64,000 nucleotides of DNA from Hirsutella rhossiliensis (lineage: Eukaryota > Ascomycota > Sordariomycetes > Hypocreales > Ophiocordycipitaceae): assembly GCF_020360975.1 (NCBI RefSeq), contig NW_025408682.1:1160501-1224500 (forward strand), given 5' to 3'. Below are positions 1 through 12,231 of this stretch, one piece after another. A program made the position numbers and the translations under genes. Each line of letters begins with the position of its first letter. The stretch's first letter is position 1. Below the pieces are notes generated by a model. The model was not told the origin of the DNA, searched no databases, and worked only from the letters and a program-made list of their open reading frames with translations.

Positions 1-336
1 TGTCGTGGCGCAGTGTGCAGACGAGGAACCCGTCAGTTCTTGGCATGGAACGTGGCAGTCGTTGCTGGCCCGCCGTGGACACAGGATGCTTGCTCCGCCT
101 CGGCCGGGGTCATCCCTGTCTTTGCTGTCCGTCGTGTTTCTCCGAAGGAGTGTGTGTAGTTGGGTTGGTTCCCCAGATGCGCACATGTCCTCCGGGTGTG
201 AGGCGTGCGCATCTTCGACTTCCGTGTTTCGTGTATATGCGAGTCTGAGATGTTGAGAGGCGACCGTGTGCCGCTCCAACCCGTCTCCTCGTCGGCCCGA
301 TATGTCCTCGAGTCCCCGCCGTCGACGACGGGAGCA
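1..336. other. Flank without a gene
   Basis: GC-rich sequence downstream of the small minus-strand gene. Open frames occur on both strands with none dominating, as expected by chance at this base composition. It probably holds the 3' untranslated region of the 337-666 gene; I see no domain, tRNA or repeat. Confidence 0.5.
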
Positions 337-666
337 TTACGCATGAGCGTTGTCCCAGTATCGCTTCCGCGCGGCAACGGCCACCATGTCTCCCGTGAAC
401 CGGTGCTGGAAGAAGTTGAAGACGGCAAACTCATCCCTCGTCATGACGTACGACTCGGGCTGGGCCTGGACCTTGCCCCACGCGTGGGCGAGCGCACGCT
501 CGAGGATCTTGCTGACCGTCGGGTCCGAGGCGCCGTCGGGGCCCTCCCGTGCAATCTCGAGAGCCTGCGCCACTGCCGCATCCTGGGGGCTCTTGGACGG
601 CGGCGGACTCGAGCTGCCCAGCACGGGGCGGCTGAGGACGGGAGAGACGGACACCCGGTGAGGCAT
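337..666 (-). CDS. Small conserved-looking fungal protein, 109 aa, function unknown
   Basis: Single-exon frame read from an ATG at 664-666 to a TAA at 337-339. The first ~35 residues are Ser/Pro-rich and look disordered. Residues ~50-109 look like a compact helical segment: ...KILERALAHAWGKV..., then YVMTRDEFAVFNFFQHRF, ending KRYWDNAHA. That tail resembles small uncharacterised proteins I associate with filamentous ascomycetes, but I cannot name a family. An upstream in-frame ATG at 784-786 would add 40 residues including a His6 run made by a GGT microsatellite; I prefer the downstream start because the added part is low-complexity. A TATATA lies at about 818-823. No metabolic or regulatory role can be assigned. 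Confidence 0.6.
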   Translation of the reverse strand: MPHRVSVSPVLSRPVLGSSSPPPSKSPQDAAVAQALEIAREGPDGASDPTVSKILERALAHAWGKVQAQPESYVMTRDEFAVFNFFQHRFTGDMVAVAARKRYWDNAHA

Positions 667-735
667 CGTGTGCGTGGGTGTGTTACTGTGGATGAAAGGG
701 GAAGCAGCAGAGAAGGGGGACGGTATGGCCTGGCG

Positions 736-756
736 GCGGTGGTGGTGGTGGTGGTG
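736..756. repeat. (GGT)n microsatellite
   Basis: GGT repeated about six times just upstream of the minus-strand gene at 337-666. If the longer upstream start were used, it would be read on the minus strand as a His run. A trinucleotide repeat here may vary in length between strains. Confidence 0.8.
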
Positions 757-903
757 CTGGATCTCCTGAGGGTGAATAGACAACATGCTCGGAGGAGAGG
801 CGGCGAGACGCTGGGTGTATATATGTGTTCTAGATGTCCAGGGCAGACGACGGCCCTTGTGGGACGGACGGATAACCGGTGTGTCGGGGAGGGGAGGTTG
901 GCC

Positions 904-926
904 GGGGGGGGTGGGTGGGACGGGGG
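904..926 (+). other. G-quadruplex-type motif
   Basis: Four G runs are separated by one or two bases: a run of eight G, T, GGG, T, GGG, AC, then five G. This fits the usual G3+ N1-7 quadruplex pattern with very short loops. It lies about 240 bp upstream of the 664-666 start, on the strand opposite the coding strand, so it may sit in the promoter or 5' leader. Folding is inferred from the pattern only. Confidence 0.6.
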
Positions 927-2083
927 TTAGTTTGGGAATAGTACAAAGCGTTCTCTCCGTTACAATGCAAGGTGATGTCGTCTGTCTATGTGTAAATGTG
1001 TGTATGGACAGACAGATGGACCAAGGAGGGGGGTGGTTGATGGGATGTCCCCGGGCGTGGGCAAGGGGGGCGGATAGCGGCGGGTGACAATGCAGGAGAC
1101 TTTTGACGTAGCAACGCAGAATGTACTCCGTAGGGAGGGTCAGTTGCAGATCAACGTCTCTGACAAGCCGTCTCGCTTTTTCTTCTTCCTGCCTTGATCG
1201 ACTTTGCAGGGCAGCCTTGACCGTTTGGCCGGACGGATGGGTTGGACCAGAGCGCGGGCCGGCGGGAGTGTGTACCGTCGTGAGACCGACCGGGGGGTGC
1301 AGCAGAGGAGGGTCGCAGTGGGGAGACGTGGGAGATATGCAGCGCGACTGGTCGACAAGAGGCGAACTGTGGCCGTCGAGGAAGAAGCGGTATGAAAGCT
1401 GAGCTGCAAGGCGTGAGACGGCGTCTGTACGCTATGGGTGTTTTGTGCGAGCGCGCGGGTGGTGTGAGTGCGTGTATGAAGAAGCGACCAGTAAGATATA
1501 GATGTAGATATGTTTCGTGACACCCTATGTACGTCGTTCAAGAGGCCGCGTCGTGGACAAGACGCCAGGCTGGCTGGACAAGGGGGTGTGCAGCTTTGAC
1601 CGACGCGGGATATGTATGTAAGTACGGCAGGATGTATGAATGCACGAATAAGTATGGATGCTCTCTGTACGAATGATACACAGGCGACAAGCGTAGTGTG
1701 AGAGGGATTCAGGCGGCGAGGGTCGGATATCGATGATGGAGATGGGGGAACAGGAGCGCAAAGGGATGCGAGCACTCTACATTTATAAAATTACATCGCA
1801 TCATGACACAAGCGCGCCGCAGCCGACCAAGTCTATTGTCCAAGGGCGGCAAGTCCAAGAAGCCTCGGCGATCCTCTGACAGAGTTCGAGCAGCAATGAT
1901 TAGGCGAGGGAGAAGAAGGGGGGGGGGTGGCTCACGCATACTTCGTCAGTCGCATCCGCACTGCGCTCACGCCTCTCCCTCTCTCCACCTTTCTCAAGAT
2001 CTCTCACTTTCTTCCTTATGAGCGCCACGATCAGGCGAGCTGCGTACACTTGTACATACGAAAATAGGCTCTGCCAAGGCTCT

Positions 2084-2098
2084 CCCCCCCCCCCCCCC
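2084..2098. repeat. C15 homopolymer
   Basis: Fifteen consecutive C on the + strand. It is likely unstable in length and a common place for sequencing error. Confidence 0.9.
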
Positions 2099-4214
2099 TG
2101 TCCTGCCTTTGCTCCTTCGGGGAACCATCGTGGCTTTCTCTGGAGGTGGCGCCGGGGAGCAAGCTCGTTTCTACTAAGTTGAACCTTGACTCGAGAAAAC
2201 AGTTGGTTGGCCCGTCTGACAATGCCCGGGCCATCTCGCAGCCACGTACTGACTGTATTGTATGCATGCTCACACTCGGTAAGCATCTTTCCACAACCTG
2301 CCTGCCGTCCTTCATACACGTGTAAGCGCCCATTCACAAGCAAAAGGACTTCTCTCGCTATCCCGGATCCGCATCGTGGGGCAGAGAGAGGATGCTGGCT
2401 CTGGGGGAATGGATGGAGCCGGGCGTGGACACAGCCCAGGGGTGTGTGCCCTTTGTCTCTCTTCCCCACCTGGACTTATTTTCTTCTTATTCCCATGCTT
2501 TTCCCTTCCTCTTTTCGCCCGTGCTATTTTCTCGGGCCCACCCCCCATCGCGGACCGGCATGGTAACGTGATTCCGGGCGCCCGGCGGCGGCGGCGGCAA
2601 CGGCAAGGTGGGAGGAAACAACGGGGGCGAGCAGGCGAGGAGAAAGGTGGGTGCGTGCGAGGGACTTTGGCGGTGGAGAGGAGGGCGAGCAAGGTAGAGG
2701 AGAGACGACGAGAAAGTCAAAAGAGGCCTTTGATTACTCGACGATACTTTATACTAAGAAGGAAGCCACAAAGTAATCGCACCCACGGTAGCATCTCTGC
2801 GACTGACGGCGTTCACTGCACCGCACGCTTGCGACGCTGCGCTGTGCTGCATCATACCATCATATGCCTATGCCTACGAGAGAGTCTGACGCTTGATGCC
2901 AAGAAAGAAGCCTTCCGCGGCGCCGCCTCAGTCTCAGCTGCCTGCCTGCTTGCCGGGTCTCTCTTCTGGTTAGATGCGCGTCGCAGATGCCCTCCCTGCT
3001 CGACATGGCGGCAGCTTTTCCTTTTGCCTAGTGTCAAGGAACACGTAATATCCGTGAAGTCTGTTTGCCGCTGAACAGAGGAGACAGAGGGCGGAGGGAG
3101 CGCTTACCTCGGCCGGGGTCTCGGATGGTTGATAGGAAAAGCCAAAACAAAAGTGAACCTCCGGGGGGAAAAGGTTAACGATATTAATAATGGTAGAGCA
3201 GGGCAAAAGTCCGGCGCCAACACGGCGAAATCAAGGTTTGGGGTCGCCCGTTTGGTCGCGATTCGCAAAATGTCTGTCCGCCGGCACGGGTTTGGGTGGC
3301 GTCACGCGCCGGTTTTCCGCCCACCTGCCCGTACGGTACCCTAACGACTGATGATGGGCGTCTAGCCAACCGTGGGCAAGGTAGCAAGCCGGTCTGGCAG
3401 GATGCTCCGGGCTGGGTGGGATACCTTGGGCTAGAGGGTCCTCAGTTGCTAGCCCCAGGCAGGGCTCGTGGATGGCCATGCCCAGGTGCGTTAGGTCCTC
3501 CGTCGATTATCAAAGGAACCTTCCAAGTGGTAACGTAGCCAGTCCAGTCACTGTCACAGGCGGCCGGAGCCCTCTGGAGCCGGCAACGCATATCTAGGCT
3601 ATCGACAGCTCGCCGGTGCGATTGGCGTGCCCGCTACGCACCGGACGAGCCCGCGTAAACTCTCTTTTCTTGCTCTTTTTTTACTCCTCCTCCATCGTGT
3701 TTCGGTGCTCACCAGCTCGCCCGGTAGCCGCGTGCGCATCCGGGGGCACGTTGGATGCTACCTTGGTTGCACCATGAATGTATAAGTGAACAAATAGCCT
3801 GCTCCGGCCGACGCCCGCCCCCGCGTGGTCGTCCATAGCCCCGGCCGGAGCCTCGCGAGATCGTTTCTGACCGCATGTGTAATCCACCTGCAGGCCGCCG
3901 AGAGGCCGTATCGCCGAGCGGGCGGATAGGCGAGCACGTCTCAGCTGTGCCCGACGGACGGATGCAGCGTGCATGGCATGCGCGCAAAGGACCAACGTCT
4001 ACCCACCGGCCTGCTCCCTCGAAAGAAGGAAACAAAAAGACACTGTCGTCATCCGCATCGTGGCTTACGGCTTATTGACACAACTAACAGCTCTAAGAAG
4101 GCCCCCCGTCGCATGGAAAGGGGAGGGGGTGGAGGGGTGCAAGGGGGTGTCAGAAGTTAGAGACGGCCAAGCAAGTCGGAACCGAGAAAGGAAACAAGAA
4201 AAATTAAAGTTGTT

Positions 4215-4251
4215 GGAGAGAGAGAGGGGGGGGGAGAAGAGAGGGGGGGGA
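4215..4251. repeat. Purine tract (GA)n with G runs
   Basis: An uninterrupted 37-nt purine run made of GAGAGA followed by two long G runs split by AGAAGAGA. Mirror-like polypurine DNA of this kind can form triplex or quadruplex structures. No gene is anchored to it. Confidence 0.75.
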
Positions 4252-7200
4252 TACTGTAGACAGAGACGACGAGGCCCAGAAAAAGCATGGCAGCAATCAC
4301 CAATCGTATCGCATTGCCTTGTCGTTCCCCCCCGTTCCTCCTATTCGGGAGGTGGCCCGGCGGTGCGCGAGCCCGGTGCGGCTCTCTCGCGGTTCAACGC
4401 CCCACGCCAGAGTTTGGGACCACCTTGGGCAGGGAAGAGAGCATGATGCGCGGGAGATTGGCACCTGGTTGGGTGCGAGTGGCTGGGTGGCTGTTGGCGA
4501 TGCATCGGTTATCCAGCTAACATTGAACCTTCGAGCGACTACTTCGTACATATTGCGTTGCACTCTGTCGTTCGTGATGAGACGTCCTAGCTGCTGTCCG
4601 GCCGGGGATTCCGTCACCAGTCGTCGTTTATGGTCGACGGCTTCCTTCGCCCACCGGTCCAAGTGAGTCGTAGACCAAAGTGCCCCCGAGACCACAAACA
4701 ACCGTCTGAGCTTGTCTGCTGCAAAAGAAGGACAAGAGGCGAGAGTGGATGGCGCTTTCCTAAGCCGGTATCCTGAATGGCATGAATGAACAGTGTTTGC
4801 TTCAAAAGTATACTCGGGGAAAGCGTAAAAGACGAGACAAGCTCAGCGGCGGCAAACTCTGCTAGCGATTAAGCAAGCAACAAACGGCGACGCCCATGAA
4901 TCAATCAATGGGAACCGTGCGTGCACCGGACGTCGGACTTGTCACCTTCAGCCTCGCCCGTTTGTCCGCAGCGTCAGTGCGATTCATGTCAGTCAAAGCG
5001 AGGAGCAGTCGTCTGGACTCCCGGCTGTTACCATTGGCGTGCACTGTCCTGCCAACGTGTGAATACCTCCATGTCTTAAGTCAAGCTACCCTCCATCATC
5101 TTGCACATCTCCCGAGAAGCAATCTCACGATGGTCAGCCCGCGACTCGCATGTTCACCGCAGCCTCGGCCTTGCCCATTTGCGTCGTCAGCCTTCTCGTT
5201 TCCCTCCCCTCCCCTCATCCTTCAACCCCTCGACGCTGCACCTCCAAGGCCACGGCACGTTGCCCTGCCGCCACTCCCCCTCACCCATCGGCACGATACA
5301 CCCCTACCAAGCAGCCAGTCTACGAATCCAATGCTCGTGCGAGCCTGCGACCCGTGATTGGCCTCCCCCGCGCCATCCCCCCCCTTTCCACGTCCCCGCG
5401 CTTCCAACGTAGCCTCCCACGTGGATATCGAACCTTTCATCAACCAGGACAACTGACAAAGGTACACTACACCACCCCCGTCCTTTCCGTAACCCTCGTG
5501 CTTGTCCTTTTGGACATGCCTGTACGGTAGCGTTCATGCCGAAAGACAAACGACCTTTTCGGGGAACCAATACCGAATGGGGGGCCGGTTGCTGCACCAC
5601 CCGTAAAGTCTAAATGCTATTTCCGCGCGCCATTGCGCTGCGAATGCTCCAGGCCCTGGAGTACCAGGTTGGGCAAAGATAAGAGAGTCGAAGAGGGAGA
5701 ATGGTTGGCAAATATGTACACAAAGTCTGGTTGGGCGCCGAGACACACAAGGTTCAACTGTGGTTTGCCCAACGATCTGTTGCCATCTTGTTTGTTATCT
5801 GGCGGGCAGTCTTTGAGATTTTCTCGGACCGATAACTAAACTTACAGCTTACCTTCCTGCCATTCTGCTACCGAGTCAAAAGGGTTGAACCTGGCAGTAC
5901 ATACAATTGAAGGTTGAGCTACGAGTCAACTCAGTTCTTGGCCGAGACCTTTGGACGCGAAAATCAAGTTCGCAAACAAGCCTTGCGCCTCAAGGCGATG
6001 TTGCCTATCCGGGAACGTGTTGTCGTGTTATTATTAGAACGGGCCCATGAGATCCACATGCCTTCTAGCGCAAGACGTGTTCACTTCCATGGCTCTGCCT
6101 CGAGAAATGACACGGGAAGATCATTGTCCAATCGCAGAGTCCGCACGGCACAAGACGTTTGCTCAGCTCACGTCTCGAATAATAGGTCTGTGTGAGATCC
6201 AAGAGAGGAGAGAGCCCAGCCGTTATCGATCCCTCCAACTACCCCTCGCTTTGCCACTCGCCGCCCCCAGGAGACAGACGTTTCCGCTAGCTACTTGTAG
6301 CTTGCCAGTCACCCGGCAACTCTTGCTTACCCGAAACCCAAATGTGAAAATCCCACTCTCACCCCCTCCCCTCAGTCCCCTCGGCATTGGCAAGGCTTAA
6401 AAAGTCCGTTTCTCCAGCGAGTTTTGGATGTCGCGAGGACGGAGACTTTTAAAACGTGGACATGCCGTAACTGTACGCCGGCCGACGCCCTGAAGCCGGG
6501 GGGGGTGCGCCCTTTCTTTCCCCGTTGCTGCTCCGTTGCCGCGAATTCTTTTTCTCTGTCTCCAACATGCATGAATGTGATGATGCTTTAACATGCGTCA
6601 AGAAAAGAGGGTTCAAGGGTTGTCGGCCAGAACATCGAGGGGAGCAGACCAAGTCCGATCCTGAGACCCCGAGCTCCTGGCTTGTCCGTTGCCCGACACG
6701 TTGCCGCCGTTGGCCGTCGGACGCAGCCGCCCCCTGCGGCTGTTGCCACGAACAAGGCCTCCCCGGTTGGTTACGCATGCAACTTTCTGTGTTGGCCGTA
6801 TGGCCTTTGCGTATGTTTCAAGGCCCTTGAGATAACACCATCTTCGCGACCTTGCCGTTGACGGGAATCCCGGGGACGAGCCCCGAGCAACTGGCCCCTC
6901 ATTGCAGCACGCCTCCAGACGTAGATGGCCTGGGGTGAGGCGAGAGTGCGAGGACGAGGGCTTCGGCGTGTTCCATATGGCCTTCCATGTGTGATCGACC
7001 TCGATTCTGTAGATGGAAGGCGGGGCGGAAGGGGTAGTGCAAGGTCGATGAAGCGTGCATGGCTTCTCCGGCTTACACGTGGTTTTCCTCGCTTCCTGTT
7101 CCCTGCCCTTTTTCTTGGACAAGGACTGCCCATCCACCCCACCGATACAGTACACATCATAATGAGTCAGGTCTCTGCTTCGGCTCGGCAAAGACCTGAG

Positions 7201-9773
7201 CGGCAGGACGACCGACCAAGTCCGGAAGCCTTGGACAGTCCAGGGTAGCCTAGTTTACGTCCCATGGGCGGTTCCCGGCGGCATCGGAGCCGGGGTTCAA
7301 GGACCAGAAGACCCTTCCGTCTCCTCCGGGTACGCGGCAACATTTGGCTCTGGCCGAAGGATCACTCGGCGAAAGCCTCGAGAAGTCATCGGGCAGCTCC
7401 GCGTGGGAACGCGGCGGTCCGCCTTCCCCCCTGACGTTGCTGCGCATTTTGCCAAGTCGATAGGCACGGTACGTTGTCTTCCCCGTGCCCTGTTGCTTAC
7501 AGGGAGCCCGCTTCTTAAGGTTATATGTACGGTGAGAGGAGGAGGAATGCGCATGGGCAAGTAAGTACCTCGGCTAACATATGAAGCTGGCTCGATACCA
7601 TCTTTCGCAGGCCACGTACACGGAACAGACTTTCAGGGCCTCTGCAGCTCGAGAGTATTTTGGGGAATTTATTTTATTTCTATTTCACTCCTCCGCCGCC
7701 CTTCCTCCCCTTTCCGGAACGGATCGGAATCTCAGCGGAACGGGTCAGAAAACCCCCATTGCTCATCTTGTCAAGACCACTGAGAGCATAGTTCATTCCG
7801 CCGAGGGACGTGCCTGGCAGCGGGTGCCCACCCCGACGGGCAGGTCAACGGCTACACAGAGTTTCTCTCCGAGGCGGCCGGCCAGCTAAGGAGCTCCCCG
7901 GGCGCGGCTCCCAGCTCCGATTCTCGGCACCGGAGCGCCCTGCCTTCGGCGCTTGCCATTGTCCTTGCGGCCCCGGCGGCTGCCAGATCGGACGCGCGTC
8001 AGGCAAATTGAGACGGAAGTGGACACCGAACGACGGCGAACACTCTCATGTCGAACCGCCAGACCCTCAGAGTCGCCGTCGCGCCGCCGCCCCGAGCACG
8101 ATGCTGAAGCTCGAAAAAGCCTGTGTCCGAGCCTCGGCCAACCGGCATCGTGGCTGATGACAATCTGCTGTCCCCTGCACATGCTGTACGAAGTATCTTG
8201 GCAATCGTTCGATCCAGCCTGTGCGACCTCGTCTCGCCGGACCGACGCGGAGTATCGGAGTTGCGTGTCCAATAAAACGACTTCCATTACATCTCAGAGT
8301 ATGTACACATATATACAATATGTATATAGGCATTTCCAGATCGACCATCCCACGCAGGCCTTTGGAAATAGCACGCAGACCATGTACTTGGCGGCTTTGG
8401 TTTCGACACTTAATTAGCTACACGCCCATCACACGGCACCTATCCGTGCCTCTCAATGCGTGTATGTAAGTGCATGAAGCACCTCGCCGGCCCACAGCAG
8501 TCCCGTGATGCTTCCCCCGTGAGCCCTGGACTGCCTCTTTCGGACACAGGCACTTGTCCGCATAATATGTTCTTCAGCGGCGCTCCTGACCCCCGTTCAG
8601 GTCAGCCAGCCATCACGGTTCCGCGGAGGCCGGGAACCGCATGTCCGGGCAATCCGGCATGACCTGACCCACGAGGCAGATTCGAGTGCCCAGAAAGCTC
8701 CGAGTAGGTTCAAGCTTAAAATACATACATGTGAAGCGTCACCTTTGCAGATGCGCCGGGACAAAAGACCCTGCCCTCCAATGAAACCCAAGGAACCCTA
8801 TGCAATGGAGCAATGAGGTCTCCATCCGCGCTCCTTCACGTGCTGTGCCCCGGTTTGTCTCGGGCCGCCTTTCCGGCTGCGAGGCCTGCCTTGGAGAGAG
8901 AGTGAAGAGGGCAGCTGAGAGAGTAGGACAAGAAAGCAAGTTTCGGCGCCGACCAAACGGAAGCGCGGGACCCGAAACTCTACAGCCAGCGTGCTCTGCC
9001 AACCTTGTCGTCGTCATTCTCCGCCTTCAGCAGACGCAGCACAAACGCCCAGCAACAAAAAGGCAAAAAGGGAAGCCAAGGGGAAAGAAGAAGAAAACTA
9101 AACTGCCCCTGTAAGAGTCCGTCAGCAGCGCCGAAGCCTCGGCGCACCCCCCCTCCCTCATCTCCGCCAATTTTCCTTCTGCCCAGAGCCGCCGTCTCCG
9201 CCTTATCAAACGCCTCGTCTTGCTGGTGCGCAGATGCGTTGTCTTGTCTTGCATGTGCTTTGCCGCGTGCGCGCGTGGGCGGGTGTCTATGTTTGGTCGA
9301 GAGGGCAAGTAAGAAAAGCAAGCACGCGTATCGGGGCTGATAATCTATACGCAAGTTGGGATAACCCTGTCGATAGATAGACGTGAGGGCCTATATCCGT
9401 GCCATGCACCTTTGTCTCCGGCAAGGCACTTTGACGATGGCAAGCGAGCAGCTGCATGCTTGGCGATGAAGCAGTCACCTTGCCCCCCTATCCGTTTCCA
9501 TTTCTGTGGCCGATTCGCACCCACCCAGTTGCCACAGCTCCGTCGCATCGCTAGACTCTGCTGCACCAGTAAACTTACACGGGGATCTTTTGCTCGCGGC
9601 CCTTATACCATGGTTTACCCGTTGGCGGTATCTCTATAGTGGCATATTATACACAGACTGACTGACTGATCGTCTCTTCCGCCGGCCCAGGCTGCCGCCG
9701 CGGCTGACTCTGTCTCTTCCCGGCGTCGTCCTACTGTACAGCCGATCCGATAGCACTCCCCACGTCGTCATCG

Positions 9774-10774
9774 TCATCGCGGGCTGCGTTTGCCAATATT
9801 CCAGCCCCAAGACCTGAGCACCTTGACCACCTTGGGCGTGACCGCCGCCGTCAGCGGCACTCGCACAAAGATAAAGCTCTTGTGGATTGCGTAGGCGAGC
9901 GCCAATTGCGTCGCCAGGCCTGTCGGGGTCCGTGTTAGCCGCCTGCCTTGGCCAATCGTCTGGCAACATGTCGACGGGCAGGCCTGCGCATGAGGTGAAA
10001 AGAAGGTCGAGACAACTTACTGGCTTCCTCTTCGTTCCGTTCCTGAGCTTCCTTGACTCCCCAGCCAGCCATCTCTACCTTGTCGCTGATGTTGTCGTTG
10101 CCCAGCTGCTGGTTTTCAGCCTCTTTGACGGCGTGACAGTACCCATGCCATTTCTGCCGTGCCGATTCGGGAACGATGGCCTTGACGTTGGAAATGACAA
10201 AGTGCTCAATCTTGCCTGTGGCCAAGGCGTCAGCTCTCTGCCGATTGAGCGGTTTTCAACGCCACTGGACTGCCGCTTCCTGCCCACTGTTCATTTGTTC
10301 GGAGATGGCAGAGGAGAAAGAGAAAGACTGACCGATGGTCTCAGTCCCAACCACCCTCACGAGGAGAAAGCAAAAGGGAAAGTCGAGCACGCTGAGTCCG
10401 AGGTAGACGCCGACCGCGGACCAGCCGTATTCCTTGGACAACTTTCTCAGCCGTGCACCTAGCGACAGCCTCTCCGGGACCTTATCTCCGGTGCCGTTCG
10501 TGCTTCTTCTCCAGGGTGAAAACCTGAACCCTCGTTGCTGCATCCTCCCCACCGTTGACCCCCAGGTTCCGTTGTTCGGTCGCTTTGCGCAGTGGCGCGT
10601 GAAGCTCCGGAGGAGCTGCAGAGGACCTGGTGGGCTTTGCCACTGCCTAGCACCTGCTGTCGTGTGGCTCGTCTCGGAGCTTAGAAACCTCGTCCAGACA
10701 TCTCTCCATGCAGCCCTGGTCGGTGATGCTCTTGCTCGGGGGAGAGCCCGCAGTCCGAGGACCGTTCGAAGCAT
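9774..10774 (-). CDS. DUF1279 (FAM210/Nat2-like) mitochondrial membrane protein, three exons
   Basis: Exons on the minus strand are 10774-10333, 10215-10021 and 9919-9774, giving 260 aa. The introns are 117 bp (GTCAGT...CACAG) and 101 bp (GTAAGT...GACAG), and the frame is kept across both. The start MLRTVLGLRALPRARA is Arg-rich with no acidic residues nearby, a typical mitochondrial targeting peptide. An upstream in-frame ATG at 10970-10972 is less likely. Residues from ~120 form the DUF1279 core: LRKLSKEYGWSAVGVYLGLS, a hydrophobic membrane segment, then the end AYAIHKSFIFVRVPLTAAVT and WGWNIGK. The family includes yeast Nat2 and animal FAM210A/B, proteins of mitochondria; its biochemical role is poorly settled. 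Exon 2 carries a charged soluble stretch (EAENQQ...KEAQERNEEEA). It is transcribed divergently from the gene at 12232. Family assignment is firm; function is not. Confidence 0.85.
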
Positions 10775-12231
10775 GGCGTTTGGCCTTGTGGAGGACAAAA
10801 TGAAGCCAGCAGAAACGTGTAGCCTCCTCTTGGTTTGTACAGGTGACGGTAGGGTATGGCAAGTCGCCGTTGGCGACGGAGTCGAGTTGCTTCGTCGGGG
10901 TTCGGAGGACGCGAAATGTCCGGTGATGGAGTTAAGGATGGCTGTGGCCGCAAGAGGCGCCCTCGTTATCACGTGGCGATGTGCGGAGACATAAACGAGA
11001 CAGTAGCTCCTAGTAGCTCCATCAGCAGCTTGACTGCTCCTTTCCGGTGATGCGGCTCGTGCGACAAGTCTCGTTGTCGGGCAAGATGTGTCGCGAGGAG
11101 CCGAGATGGCCTGGGATCGCAGGTTTTTTTTCTGGGCCGATAAGCAAGGACAAGACTATGATGCAGCATGACATGCTCCCAGCGAGTGGATTACAGGGGC
11201 CCAGGCCCATGCTTGGCACAAGTCACGTGCAGCCCTAGACCAACTTCCAGGACTGACTTGCTGTGGACAAGACGAGGCGCCTCATTCATCCCTTACGTGC
11301 AGGCTGAAGTGCCAGATCGACTTACTGTTGTATTGCAGGCCAGATAATAATTACTGATGTGAAACTGTCCGTTTGCAAGGCTTGAATGTTCAAGTCCAAC
11401 CCCAGCAACGCATGCAGCGGCACATGTCCACTCTTTCCGAGTAACTCAGCTCGCTCCGTTGCGCCTTTATTGAGAGAATAAGGGCTCTAATGATTATTGT
11501 CCTTGCCTTTATCAAAGGAGTGAGAGGCAAAGACGCTTCATGTGAGTGGCCACACGGGTAACAGGGCGTTTGCCGCGGAAGTCCAAGCACATCACTCGTG
11601 GCCTTCTCGATGATGTCCCTCCTTTGCAGCTGCCATTCCATTAAAGGGAGGAAGTTACGCACGGTAGGCAATATGAAGGGTATGGATGAGTCACGGGTGC
11701 TCATCGTGAGCTCGACCAAGGCGCTCCTGCCTCGCGGCCAGTTCCCTCTGAACGTTCCAGCGGAAGGGGAACAACGATAAGCCACATGGCCACGTGCATT
11801 CATCTCATCATGTGTACAATTTACGGTTCTCTCAAGCAACTTCAATTAACATCTGCCTTCAGGTTTCGGCAAAAAAGGCATGATCAAAACGACACCTCGC
11901 AACTGCAGCCTCGCCTGGCCAAACCAGCACACGACCATGTGAATACCTCGTGCCCCTTACCGAAGCCGCGCATACAACTCAAAGGGCCGCAGGCGGGATG
12001 CCACTCATCGTCGCCTCTCTCAGTTTGCGCTCGCTGATTCTGATTTGGCTGCCTTCGTTTCTTCGACCATAGCAACAACGGCCCATCGAGGGCTAGTCTG
12101 CCAGTGTCCCTCATTCGTTTTTTCTCGCATGACTCTTGGCCAGCGGCAGTTTACGACCTTCTGTCTCGTATGCGACTTCCATCTTCTTTTACTCCCATCT
12201 TCTGCCCTCTCTTCGACTCCCAACGTTTCAA
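10775..12231. promoter_or_regulatory. Divergent intergenic region
   Basis: About 1.46 kb between two divergently transcribed genes, so it should hold both promoters. Immediately before the 12232 start there is a CT-rich tract (about 12178-12231) of the kind that precedes many fungal start codons. A 151-codon minus frame at 11390-11845 has no recognisable features and I do not call it. Confidence 0.5.

Larger units (their letters stand above)
667..9773. other. About 9.1 kb GC-rich region with no convincing gene
   Basis: I found no recognisable domain, no dominant long frame and no tRNA here. Frames of 60-210 codons occur on all six frames at once, as expected in GC-rich noncoding DNA. The 211-codon minus frame at 1140-1775 is rich in His/Thr/Ser/Arg with no family resemblance. 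Simple features include a C15 tract, purine tracts and TA-rich steps near 8300-8335. One intron-like stretch lies at 7561-7610 (GTAAGT, then CTAAC, then CGCAG), but the donor-to-branch distance is short and no protein supports it. Long leaders, noncoding transcripts or fast-evolving small genes could be hidden here. Confidence 0.5.

Noticed and set aside
205..930. 241-codon + strand frame
   Set aside because: It lies antisense to the better-supported 337-666 gene, is rich in Arg/Gly/Val from GC content and has no domain.
1140..1775. 211-codon minus frame
   Set aside because: Low-complexity Ser/His/Thr/Arg text with no fold-like pattern and competing frames of similar length.
6613..7191. 192-codon minus frame
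   Set aside because: No recognisable motif; overlaps open frames in other phases; typical GC-rich chance frame.
7561..7610. Possible 50-bp intron (GTAAGT...GCTAAC...CGCAG)
   Set aside because: Good splice signals, but the branch site is only about 12 bp from the donor and the flanking translation is not protein-like.
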